Virus record (IMG/VR): IMGVR_UViG_3300027759_000164
Span: 1 to 41,889 of that record
Reading direction: 5' to 3' (one strand)
DNA: 41,889 bases
Source: a virus
Positions 23,953 through 31,119 of the stretch are shown here, one piece after another (the stretch's first letter is position 1; each line of letters opens with the position of its first letter). Both the position numbers and the translations under genes were made by a program. The notes below the pieces were generated by a model. The model worked only from the letters and a program-made list of their open reading frames with translations, was not told where the DNA came from and did not search any database.

Positions 23953-24130
23953 TTAGATAAGATTCTATAAGACGCTCAAAGTAATTTGTAGACTCTTTAG
24001 AATGAATTTGAATGGCAGCCAATTGAGCCTTTGCTCTTTTCTTTGGCATTGGCTTTTTACTAAAACATTTTTTGCCAGTTTTTTTACAAACCTTGAAACC
24101 CACTCCACTTTTTTTTATTTTATATGGCAT
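23942..24130 (-). CDS. Small Lys/Cys-rich conserved-type protein
   Basis: 62 residues. 'MPYKIKKSGVGFKVCKKTGKKCFSKKPMPKKRAKAQLAAIQIH' matches a short virus/phage motif family in which a basic 'K-C-F-S-K-K-P' segment is followed by a helix with 'A-x-A-Q-L-x-A-I'. The C-terminus 'NYFERLIESYLNEI' is helical. Function unknown. TATAAATATA lies 3 nt before ATG 24130. Confidence 0.6.
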   Translation of the reverse strand: MPYKIKKSGVGFKVCKKTGKKCFSKKPMPKKRAKAQLAAIQIHSKESTNYFERLIESYLNEI

Positions 24131-24133
24131 ACA

Positions 24134-24141
24134 TATATTTA
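24134..24141 (-). promoter_or_regulatory. Late-type box within TATAAATATA
   Basis: 3 nt upstream of ATG 24130; contains the exact T4 late sequence TATAAATA. Confidence 0.55.
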
Positions 24142-24173
24142 TATGTCCGATAACCTAAATAGATATATAATAT

Positions 24174-26834
24174 ATGTCTTTTAAACATTTTTTTACTGAG
24201 AGCGGCAAGGCTCTTAAAAAATTAGATATTCAAGTTTCACGTCTAAACAAACCAGAATTTTTAGAAATAGAACATAAACTAGGAGGTGTATTATCTCAAG
24301 CCGGATTAAAGATTCAAAAATGGCAAATGGGTAGTGCGGGTTCATGGTCTAAAAGTCATCCTTATTATACAGAAAATTCTCTTAAGTCAGAAGCCGGTGA
24401 TGTAGATGTAATGATAGATTTAGACGATCTACAACAAGCATTTCCCCCTGTACCAGTTCAAAGAACACGAGAAGTCAAACCCGAGACTTTAAAAAAGGAA
24501 TTAATAGAAAGCAGTAAGCAACAACTTTCTGATTATTTAACTCAAAATGGATTTTCTAATAATGGAGTTTCTTTGAGTTTAAATTATGAAATTAACGGAA
24601 AAAATATCCAAGTAGATTTGATAGTGAAGCAAGATGCTGAATCCACCATTCACGGACACACTCTAGACTATTCTCAAGATGTTGGAATGAGAGGCAGTGA
24701 CGTCTGGCTTAATATATATCCAAACCTTATAAGATTAATACCGAGTCCTATATCAGGAAAAATTACAACTAACGAAATAGATAGACTCACTGGACTGCCC
24801 AAAGGAGCTCTCCAGCTTAGCCCCGATAAAGGAGTTGTCGATAGAGAAACCGGTAAAGTATTATTTCCTTGGTCTCAAAAAGATAAAATATCTCAGTTAT
24901 TATTGGGTCCTGAAGCCACTGCCAGAGACATGTCTAGTATTAGTGGCATGAAGAAAATATTATTGAATCATCCAGAAAAATGGAATGCAGTTAAGCAATT
25001 CTTTCCAGCGGTGCAAGAAAACTTTTATATTAAAGGTTCTTTAATATCAGAAGGCATTGAACATCCAGAAGACACTATCATTTCAAGTGGATATGAGGGC
25101 GCTGAAAAAACTTTTAAAGAGCTTTCATCTTTAGTAAAAAATAGTAATACAGTTACCATTAAATGGGATGGTTTTCCTGCTATTATTTTTGGATGGTTAG
25201 AAGCTCCTTCAAAAAATAATCCATCTGGACAATTTTTGTTCGTAGACAAACATATGTATGATAAAATCTCTAAGGGTAAAATGGAATTTACCACTATAGA
25301 GGAATATGATAAAGCTCGCGGGTCAAATAGGCAAAGTCTTTGGGAAGCGGCTGCTGTAATGGTTCCTACTCTCAAGAGGGTTACTCCTCCAAAAGAAAAT
25401 CAATTTTTCTTTGGAGATTTGATGTGGTCTCAAATGCCAAAGACAGATAATGGTTATTATACATTTAAACCAAATACAGTGGAATATAGAGTTAAAATAG
25501 ATTCTAATTTAGGACACACAATTTCTAGGAGTGTGGGTGGAATAGCGGTTCATACCTTTATTCCTGGAATGGGAACAGAAGATAGGCCTTTAAAAGGTTT
25601 ACAGGGCCTTAAACAAAATGAAGGAATAACTTTTCTTGTAGGTGAAATAGAAGAAAAACCCCGGGTTTCTATATCTTCTAATTTATTAAATCAAACTAAA
25701 GAAACATTAAAACAACACAAAGCTGAAACTCAAAAATTTATATCAGATTTAGAGCAACTTAAAGCCAAAAGTGTTATAACTTCCATGGGCCCATTTATAA
25801 CTTCCATGTTAGCCCAGAATGATATTGCAAACAATATTGTGCCTAGATTTTTAGAATTTTTAAAGACTCGTTTGTCACCCAAACAAAGTGCAATAATGTT
25901 GGGCATTAATCAAAATGGTTGGTTGTATAAAGAAGGACTCAAAGGCATTATGGGTGTTTGGGCAATTTGGGCAGCTTTAACAGACTTAAAATTGAATATC
26001 AAAAAACAAATAGATATTCAACAAACGGGGTTGCCTATACAAGCTAGAATAGGTGAAGAAAACTCACACGAAGGTTATGTGTTTGGCTCCGGCGGAAATA
26101 AACTTAAATTAGTGGATCGTTTAGGCTTTAGTAAAGCCAATTTTGCTAAAAATGTTACTTCCGGAAATGACCTTGAAGCTAAGAGTAAAATGCCGGTGGC
26201 TTCTTTTTGTTTCGGTCGCATGAATCCTCCAACGGTGGGTCATCGCCTCTTAATGCAAAAAACTGTTGATGCGGGTGGAACTAATTCCTTTATATTTTTA
26301 AGCAACACTCAAAATCCTAAAAAAGATCCGTTAAACCCAGAAACAAAAGCAGAATTTGTTAAAAAAATATATCCCGAATTTGCCTCACACATTGTTTCAG
26401 AAAAGGTATTAAATCCAGTGCTAGCTGCAAATTATCTATATGCAAAGGGATTTCGAAATTTAGTATTCATAGCCGGAGCTGATCGTTTAGGTGATAATCC
26501 GGGTAGTTTAGAAAAATTATTAAATGGATGGAATAGTGGTCCTATAAGATCTAAGGATTTAAATTTTGGTGCCACTGGAAGAGAACAAGTGGCTTTGAAA
26601 TTTGTTAGCAGTGGGGACAGGGATGCTGACGGAGATATTAATGATGTCAGTGGCATTTCTGCTAGTCTTGCTCGTAAATTTGCTGTTGAAAAAAATGAAG
26701 CAGGATTTCAACAAGCAACTGGAGTATCTAGTGAGGTAAAAGTTAATGGCAAATCTCTTTATCAATCTGTAAGAGAAGGTTTGGGTCTTCCTTTAAATGA
26801 AAGTTTTAAGAATTTTTTTCTAAGCCGTTGGTAA
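24174..26834 (+). CDS. Three-domain nucleotidyltransferase (polymerase-beta-like + ligase-like + NMNAT-like)
   Basis: 886 residues. Domain 1 (about 50-155) has the polymerase-beta NTase pattern: 'GSAGSWSKS' (53-61), 'GDVDVMIDLDD' (75-85) and a later carboxylate in 'NIQVDLIV'. Domain 2 (about 305-660) has ligase-type nucleotidyltransferase motifs: I 'KWDG' (K330), III 'FFFGDLMW' (411-418), IV 'EGYVF' (633-637), V 'KLKLVDR' (643-649), with a helical insert at about 500-620. Domain 3 (about 674-840) is NMNAT-like: 'CFGRMNPPTVGH' (679-690), 'IAGADRLG' (766-773) and 'ISASLARK' (828-835). It could process or join nucleic acid ends or handle NAD. It stands alone on the plus strand. Confidence 0.7.
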   Translation: MSFKHFFTESGKALKKLDIQVSRLNKPEFLEIEHKLGGVLSQAGLKIQKWQMGSAGSWSKSHPYYTENSLKSEAGDVDVMIDLDDLQQAFPPVPVQRTREVKPETLKKELIESSKQQLSDYLTQNGFSNNGVSLSLNYEINGKNIQVDLIVKQDAESTIHGHTLDYSQDVGMRGSDVWLNIYPNLIRLIPSPISGKITTNEIDRLTGLPKGALQLSPDKGVVDRETGKVLFPWSQKDKISQLLLGPEATARDMSSISGMKKILLNHPEKWNAVKQFFPAVQENFYIKGSLISEGIEHPEDTIISSGYEGAEKTFKELSSLVKNSNTVTIKWDGFPAIIFGWLEAPSKNNPSGQFLFVDKHMYDKISKGKMEFTTIEEYDKARGSNRQSLWEAAAVMVPTLKRVTPPKENQFFFGDLMWSQMPKTDNGYYTFKPNTVEYRVKIDSNLGHTISRSVGGIAVHTFIPGMGTEDRPLKGLQGLKQNEGITFLVGEIEEKPRVSISSNLLNQTKETLKQHKAETQKFISDLEQLKAKSVITSMGPFITSMLAQNDIANNIVPRFLEFLKTRLSPKQSAIMLGINQNGWLYKEGLKGIMGVWAIWAALTDLKLNIKKQIDIQQTGLPIQARIGEENSHEGYVFGSGGNKLKLVDRLGFSKANFAKNVTSGNDLEAKSKMPVASFCFGRMNPPTVGHRLLMQKTVDAGGTNSFIFLSNTQNPKKDPLNPETKAEFVKKIYPEFASHIVSEKVLNPVLAANYLYAKGFRNLVFIAGADRLGDNPGSLEKLLNGWNSGPIRSKDLNFGATGREQVALKFVSSGDRDADGDINDVSGISASLARKFAVEKNEAGFQQATGVSSEVKVNGKSLYQSVREGLGLPLNESFKNFFLSRW

Positions 26835-27138
26835 AAAATTGTGCCCAGACAAGTGTTGGTGATTTTTTAACATACTCAAACATCGGAGGAGTCATTTGTC
26901 CTCCAAGATCTGTAACTTTAAATTGCAAATCTCTTAAGAGAGACCCCAATTTAGTAGCCTCTTCCATACTTAAAGATCTAAAATCATCAATAGATTCCCA
27001 GGTTATTTCTGTTTCTAAAAACGGATCTGATAGATATATTGAACCGTTTTTGTGATAAACTGTTTTTGCTTTCTTTGCTGCAAAATTCAAAACTAAAGAT
27101 TCCTTAACATCTTCATTAATTTGAAATATAGGACCCAT
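26806..27138 (-). CDS. Hypothetical protein
   Basis: 110 residues, acidic/charged, alpha plus beta, with 'TVYHKNGSIYLSDPFLETEITWESIDDFRSLSMEEA' and 'MFEYVKKSPTLVWAQFFTNGLEKN'. No family recognised. Its 3' end overlaps the end of the convergent 886-residue gene by 29 bp. It is the last gene of the minus lysis-region unit. Confidence 0.55.
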   Translation of the reverse strand: MGPIFQINEDVKESLVLNFAAKKAKTVYHKNGSIYLSDPFLETEITWESIDDFRSLSMEEATKLGSLLRDLQFKVTDLGGQMTPPMFEYVKKSPTLVWAQFFTNGLEKNS

Positions 27139-27143
27139 ACTGT

Positions 27144-27353
27144 TTATTTTAAATTTTTTTCCATGTTAAGCAACTCTTTTATAGCATCTTCTACGGAGAG
27201 AGAAGACAAAATTCCGTTAGAATTTAACTTTTTAGGTTCTATATATCCGACCACTTTGTCTTCCTCGAATCCCACTTGAGCCAATTGTCCGAAAACATTT
27301 TGCTCCAAGTTAATGAGATTAGGATCTCTTTCTCTTTGAATTCCGGCAAACAT
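27144..27353 (-). CDS. Small hypothetical protein
   Basis: 69 residues: 'MFAGIQRERDPNLINLEQNVFGQLAQVGF' followed by 'VVGYIEPKKLNSNGILSSLSVEDAIKELLNMEKN'. It looks like a small helical protein. It directly follows the endolysin stop with no gap and precedes 26806-27138 by 5 bp, so all are probably one transcript. No function can be assigned. Confidence 0.55.
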   Translation of the reverse strand: MFAGIQRERDPNLINLEQNVFGQLAQVGFEEDKVVGYIEPKKLNSNGILSSLSVEDAIKELLNMEKNLK

Positions 27354-27965
27354 TTAAGAACAGGATTCCACCAAATCTGCTTCCGCATCTCTTCTCTTGA
27401 GAAGTCCATCCAATTCTTGACCCTCCCAGATACGTTTCATAGATCTCAATTCTTTGGCTATCTTTTTATAATCCTGGTCTCCTATCAAAGACCTTATGTT
27501 CCGCATTTCTCTCCGGGAATCTCCCTTCATGGCAGTTCCTCTATTAAAAACCAAGGACACTATAGCCCCGTAAGCATCTTCACACAATTCTTCCAATCCC
27601 GGAAATGCTCTTTCAGCTGCTTTGGAAAATTTGGTCCAAGTTAATTCATTAAAAATTTCAACTGCATGACTCCAGGTAACCACAATTCCTTCTTTGCGCA
27701 ATTTTGCTGTATATTCTTTTCCACGAGCCCCGGTCCTTCCGGCAGCTCCTTGAATTAAATGAATTTGATCTTCTGGGAGAAATTTAAATATATCTGCAAT
27801 CTCTCGAGCATTGTAGTAGGCAGTATCTATTCCGATTCCTATGGTTGGTCCGCTAGCGCCACCAGGCCAAGTAAATTTTGAAAGTTTCTTTTCGTAATAA
27901 GATTGACCACCACCGACTTCATATTCAAATAAAAGATTTAAAGTGTTTTCTGAGGGTTGCTTCAT
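27354..27965 (-). CDS. Endolysin (lysozyme-like glycoside hydrolase)
   Basis: 203 residues, no signal peptide. 'LLFEYEVGGGQSYYEKKL' (candidate catalytic E14 or E16) followed by 'FTWPGGASGPTIGIGIDTAYY' is the signature of a phage lysozyme/muramidase family in which Glu precedes a 'WPGG.SG.TIGIG.D' block. The second half contains 'CEDAYGAIVSLVFNRG', another common block of these enzymes. It lies 4 bp overlapped (ATGA) with the membrane gene upstream, forming a lysis cassette. It would cut peptidoglycan once holins open the inner membrane. Confidence 0.78.
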   Translation of the reverse strand: MKQPSENTLNLLFEYEVGGGQSYYEKKLSKFTWPGGASGPTIGIGIDTAYYNAREIADIFKFLPEDQIHLIQGAAGRTGARGKEYTAKLRKEGIVVTWSHAVEIFNELTWTKFSKAAERAFPGLEELCEDAYGAIVSLVFNRGTAMKGDSRREMRNIRSLIGDQDYKKIAKELRSMKRIWEGQELDGLLKRRDAEADLVESCS

Positions 27966-28300
27966 ACAGTATAATCATCCTCCTTAGCATTGTGTGTTAA
28001 GGTTTCATTAATGGTGTGTATAGTTTGTACAGTTTCTTGTTTGCTAACACTTTGCTGATTGACATTTTGACTGGTTGAAGAAACTGAAAACAATTTCATA
28101 GTTTCAGTGCCAGAATATCCTAAAATGAATGAACCGCTCAGGAATGTTAAAAAGGTTAAATAACTATCGACCCTTTCAACCTTTCCTATAGCATCTAATC
28201 CTAAAATTAGAAACATACAAATTAAAAAGATCACTAACCACCTTTGCCGATTTCCTTTTAAAAATCCTTCCTTTTCATGCAGACTTCTTTGCTTATCCAT
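27962..28300 (-). CDS. Holin candidate
   Basis: 112 residues. Two hydrophobic segments, about 21-40 ('WLVIFLICMFLILGLDAI') and 47-65 ('YLTFLTFLSGSFILGYSG'), with a charged N-terminus ('MDKQRSLHEKEGFLKGNRQ') and a polar Thr/Ser/Gln-rich C-tail. Layout and direct ATGA overlap with the endolysin gene support a holin. Sequence similarity to a named holin family was not recognised. Its start codon region overlaps a tiny upstream membrane ORF. Confidence 0.6.
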   Translation of the reverse strand: MDKQRSLHEKEGFLKGNRQRWLVIFLICMFLILGLDAIGKVERVDSYLTFLTFLSGSFILGYSGTETMKLFSVSSTSQNVNQQSVSKQETVQTIHTINETLTHNAKEDDYTV

Positions 28301-28409
28301 ATTTTATAATTAACCCACAAATTAAACCCAAAACAAAATAACATTTACGAGGATGATATTGTTCTATATCAAGCATCCAGTCTAGAGAGGCTATAATAAA
28401 ATCGATCAT
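28293..28409 (-). CDS. Tiny membrane ORF in lysis cassette
   Basis: 38 residues: 'MIDFIIASLDWMLDIEQYH' then a probable short membrane segment 'CYFVLGLICGLIIKYG'. It ends 8 bp inside the holin candidate and begins 2 bp before the spanin stop at 28412, so it is packed tightly in the cassette. It may be an antiholin, second holin or simply a small membrane protein; its coding status is uncertain but the spacing favours it. Confidence 0.4.
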   Translation of the reverse strand: MIDFIIASLDWMLDIEQYHPRKCYFVLGLICGLIIKYG

Positions 28410-28411
28410 AA

Positions 28412-28984
28412 TTAAAATGGTATTAATCCTTTCACTTTTAAGAATATATAAAGACCTATGAAAAAACTCATAGAAGTAATAATTATATTTCGCTTTAACA
28501 GTGCAAGCTGTTTATCTTTAAGATCCGATACAACTTTATCATAATCTTTTAGTAATTGCATTTTAGCCTCTCTTTGATCTGTTAAGGCCTTATAAACTTC
28601 TTCCTTTTCTTTTTGTAGATTTTCAAACTCAACCTGTAATTGAACCGCATTCTCCTTTATTTCTAGAAGTTTTTTATACTGTTCAGATCCCACTACTATT
28701 ACATCCATGTTGGTAAGATACGATGGAACAACCACAACTGCCTTTCCTATGTCTTTTTCCTTTGCTTTGGATATTATGGCTTTAACCGTGAAAGGATTTT
28801 TCGGAGGGTCTACTAACAATTTAGCATTTTTAGCATATTGATCTGCTAAATCTATACGACCCTTTTCTATAGACTCACTGGTGGCATAAACTGCTTGTGA
28901 CAGTGGCTCAGAATCTTTTGGTATATATCGTGTAGGGGCACAAGATATTAATGAAAATAACAACAATAAAAAAACCCTCTTCAT
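28412..28984 (-). CDS. Putative unimolecular spanin (lipoprotein with C-terminal TM)
   Basis: 190 residues. N-terminal signal 'MKRVFLLLLFSLISC' ends in a lipobox with Cys15 (lipidation after 'LIS'). Residues about 105-165 form a long charged coiled coil; the C-terminus 'NIIITSMSFFIGLYIFLKVKGLIPF' is a membrane segment. A lipoprotein anchored at one end and an inner-membrane segment at the other is the hallmark of u-spanins, which fuse inner and outer membranes in Gram-negative lysis. T1 gp11 is 134 aa, so this one is longer. TAAATAGT lies 3 nt before the ATG. Confidence 0.62.
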   Translation of the reverse strand: MKRVFLLLLFSLISCAPTRYIPKDSEPLSQAVYATSESIEKGRIDLADQYAKNAKLLVDPPKNPFTVKAIISKAKEKDIGKAVVVVPSYLTNMDVIVVGSEQYKKLLEIKENAVQLQVEFENLQKEKEEVYKALTDQREAKMQLLKDYDKVVSDLKDKQLALLKRNIIITSMSFFIGLYIFLKVKGLIPF

Positions 28985-28987
28985 GTA

Positions 28988-28995
28988 ACTATTTA
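28988..28995 (-). promoter_or_regulatory. Late-type box TAAATAGT before u-spanin gene
   Basis: 3 nt upstream of ATG 28984. Confidence 0.5.
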
Positions 28996-29024
28996 CACAA
29001 AAAGGGTTATACTAACTAAATTAG

Positions 29025-29053
29025 GCACACTAACCTCCTTTAAGTTAGCATGC
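29025..29053 (-). promoter_or_regulatory. Possible RNA hairpin between 29073-29339 and spanin gene
   Basis: Read on the minus strand, GCATGCTAAC pairs with GTTAGTGTGC (10 bp including two G.U pairs) around a 9-nt loop that contains GGAG. The wobble pairs work only in minus-strand RNA, the direction of the flanking genes. No U-run follows directly, so it is not a classical terminator. It could be a processing or regulatory stem before the spanin gene. Confidence 0.35.
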
Positions 29054-29072
29054 CGCGTGAAGTTGGGGCGGG

Positions 29073-29339
29073 TTATTTAGCAGAACTAGTCATCATTCGA
29101 TGGACTCCAGATCCTCTGCCAGTATAACGACCATATGGGTTATATTTTTTCCATTCCTTGTGGGCGTCTTCGGAAAGAATTTGAATAGCCCCGTTTGTCT
29201 TTTGACCAAAGACCATCACTCCTCGGGGTTTGGATTTCTGTCCTGCACCTTTTCGAGCACAGCAACTGCAATACATAGTATCTGGCAGAGCTTCTAGGCG
29301 TTCCCATTCAATATCAGATTCACAAGTCAGACAATTCAT
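29073..29339 (-). CDS. DksA/TraR-like C4 zinc-finger protein
   Basis: 88 residues from ATG 29339 (an in-frame TTG two codons upstream is less likely). 'CLTCESDIEWERLEALPDTMYCSCCARK' at residues 3-30 matches the DksA/TraR zinc finger pattern C-x2-C-x3-I-x3-R-L-x-A-x-P-x(3)-C-x2-C. The N-terminal coiled coil that DksA uses to enter RNA polymerase is absent, and the rest is basic ('RYTGRGSGVHRMM'). It may bind RNA polymerase or DNA. It sits between the nuclease-like gene and the lysis cassette. Confidence 0.6.
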   Translation of the reverse strand: MNCLTCESDIEWERLEALPDTMYCSCCARKGAGQKSKPRGVMVFGQKTNGAIQILSEDAHKEWKKYNPYGRYTGRGSGVHRMMTSSAK

Positions 29340-29372
29340 ATACAAGAATCTTATAGAGAAATTGGGGGAAGT

Positions 29373-30635
29373 TCAAGATTCTTGTGGGGTCTGCTCAGGT
29401 GTTCCGTTGCCTGATATCATCAAATTCAATTGTCTGGGAATAAGACCACTCGAGGCATTGCGGAATTGAAATATAAATTTCCAACCTTTAGAAGTTTGGC
29501 CTATTAAATCTAAACTCTTTCGTTTTTCTCTAAGACCCATTCCTTTAACATAGGGATATCTTATTTCAACTTTTTGTACATTTCCTACAAACTCTGATAA
29601 TTTTTCTGGTGTAGTAAGATCTTCAAATTGAATTTTTCCTCCAGATTTTTCTCTGGCATAATAATATCCGTATCCAATAGAAGACATTACAGCTTCTTTA
29701 AAAGCATTTAAATCTCCATTTGAAATTGTATCTGTAACGGTAGATGGAATCCACTCTCTTCCTTGCATGGCGTTTATATATTGTTGAAGATTGTTAATCA
29801 ATAAATCAATATTAACATTTAAAGCTCTGAACAAATTTGTTAAAGGAGGAAAGGCATTTGCTGCAAAAGATAATTTACCCTCAGTGTCCCAGGATTTAAA
29901 GATACCACCACAGCCATGATTACTAATAGTGGCTCCTGCTGTATTCTTTAAAGAAACAAAATAAGTTTTACCAGATTCACCTATTACCCAAGTATCGGCT
30001 ATTATTTGACTCACGTTTTCTACCTTGCCTGTGAAGGATCTTCGTGTAGAGCCAGCTCTTGCAGTGACTGACGCAATTGTATCAGGAGCTATCAACGGCA
30101 CTAAAGGTTTTAGAATAGGATGTTCTCCTTTCATTGCAGCCATTTCTTCATTGGCTTTCTTCTCAAATTCATTGCCTTTATTTCCTCCAACTCCAAATAC
30201 TACATAAACCGGCAATCCATCAACTTCTAATTCGTAAGTTGGAAATTTTGAAGATTTATTTTTTTCTCCTTTGGCAGACCCAAATGCTCCTGGGATATGT
30301 TTTGCTACATATTTATAACCCAAAGACTCTACAGCATCTTTAACAGCTTGATCCGTTAGGATCGGGCTGTTTTTTGTATCTTGCGGTTGCAGTCTGGCAC
30401 CTCCATTTTTAATGCCCCCATCTCTCCAACCCGGCATTATTTTTGCTAGTTGGACTCCAACCATTTTATTCAAACCAACTCTCTCTGCAATTAAATCGTA
30501 TTCTTCTACTAAACAAAATTGTTTTATATGGTTTATATTCTGTCTTAACAAGACATTACTATATGCCTCTTTTAGAGGTTTGTGTACAAATTTGTTTTTG
30601 GTAACTTGTTTCCAGAAATGGTGATTGAGAGGCAT
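29373..30635 (-). CDS. Large protein with possible PD-(D/E)XK nuclease features
   Basis: 420 residues. 'YELEVDGLPVYVVFGVGGNKGNEFEKKANEEMAA' contains a GNEFE helix that could supply the first acidic residue, and 'DTWVIGESGKTYFVSLKNTAGATISN' (D ... SLK) resembles the core D-(x)n-(E/S)-x-K of PD-(D/E)XK nucleases. The C-terminal 100 residues are beta-rich and basic. The resemblance is by eye and unproven; an unrelated uncharacterised phage protein is possible. It is the last gene before the tmRNA, with a TAAATATA box 4 nt before the ATG. Confidence 0.4.
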   Translation of the reverse strand: MPLNHHFWKQVTKNKFVHKPLKEAYSNVLLRQNINHIKQFCLVEEYDLIAERVGLNKMVGVQLAKIMPGWRDGGIKNGGARLQPQDTKNSPILTDQAVKDAVESLGYKYVAKHIPGAFGSAKGEKNKSSKFPTYELEVDGLPVYVVFGVGGNKGNEFEKKANEEMAAMKGEHPILKPLVPLIAPDTIASVTARAGSTRRSFTGKVENVSQIIADTWVIGESGKTYFVSLKNTAGATISNHGCGGIFKSWDTEGKLSFAANAFPPLTNLFRALNVNIDLLINNLQQYINAMQGREWIPSTVTDTISNGDLNAFKEAVMSSIGYGYYYAREKSGGKIQFEDLTTPEKLSEFVGNVQKVEIRYPYVKGMGLREKRKSLDLIGQTSKGWKFIFQFRNASSGLIPRQLNLMISGNGTPEQTPQES

Positions 30636-30639
30636 ATGA

Positions 30640-30647
30640 TATATTTA
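30640..30647 (-). promoter_or_regulatory. Late-type box TAAATATA before the 420-residue gene
   Basis: 4 nt upstream of ATG 30635; lies just downstream of the tmRNA 3' end. Confidence 0.5.
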
Positions 30648-30657
30648 CCAAGGAGAA

Positions 30658-31084
30658 TGGTGGAGGCGAGGGGAGTTGAACCCCTGTCCTGAAAACTTAG
30701 ACTTTAGCGTCTACAATCATATTTTGTTAACATTTTAAGACCAAAGGTTGTTAACTAGTTTTGGGTCTACCTATTGATTAGTAAGGGAACCAATTCCTCT
30801 CGATTTTTATTTTCAAAGCACTACACGATCTGGTGCTACAACCTATTGTGTTACTCCAGAAAATTTTAATAGGATCCATTTCTGTTTGTTAGGCTGCTAG
30901 GGCATATTCTTCATCAGCGATGAACGAGTCAGCGTTGTTGAAGATATATTCTGCTTCAGCTAAGAGTGCTTCTGTATTATCAGTTGCATTTATTTGTTTT
31001 GTCCAGAGATTTTAACGAGGCCAACCAGACTTCCTCGGATTGCAACTAAAGTTTTCAGCGCTCAGTCGAAACCAATACGCCCCC
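30658..31084 (-). ncRNA. ssrA: Transfer-messenger RNA (tmRNA)
   Basis: 427 nt. The ends form a 7-bp acceptor stem (5' GGGGGCG with 3' CGCCTCC, one G.U pair), discriminator A and encoded CCA (30658-30660). The 3' T-arm 'GGACAGGGGTTCAACTCCCC' and the 5' 'TTGGTTTCGACTGAGCGC' are the conserved tRNA-like parts of tmRNA. The reading frame ending in TAA at 30889-30891 runs back to GCA at 30985-30987, giving 32 codons that end in 'FIADEEYALAA'. The YALAA end is the classic proteolysis tag. It is a one-piece tmRNA on the minus strand between two phage genes and looks complete. Confidence 0.9.
30889..30987 (-). other. tmRNA tag reading frame (32 codons plus stop)
   Basis: Starts 'ATDNTEALLAEAEYIF', continues through NNADS and ends 'FIADEEYALAA' then TAA. 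The resume codon cannot be proved; GCA 30987-30985 is the best candidate because it begins with Ala and stays in frame. Known host tags are usually about 8-35 residues, and long acidic tags have been reported for some phage tmRNAs. Confidence 0.6.
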
Positions 31085-31119
31085 AAATATAAAAGATCTA
31101 TAAACAATATACCACAAGC

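Noticed and set aside
25025-25375. Minus-strand ORF opposite the 886-residue gene
   Set aside because: Antisense shadow inside a well supported domain of the plus-strand protein.
29032-29042. AGGAGG-like sequence as a Shine-Dalgarno element
   Set aside because: It lies in a hairpin loop about 50 nt before the spanin ATG, too far to act as a ribosome binding site.
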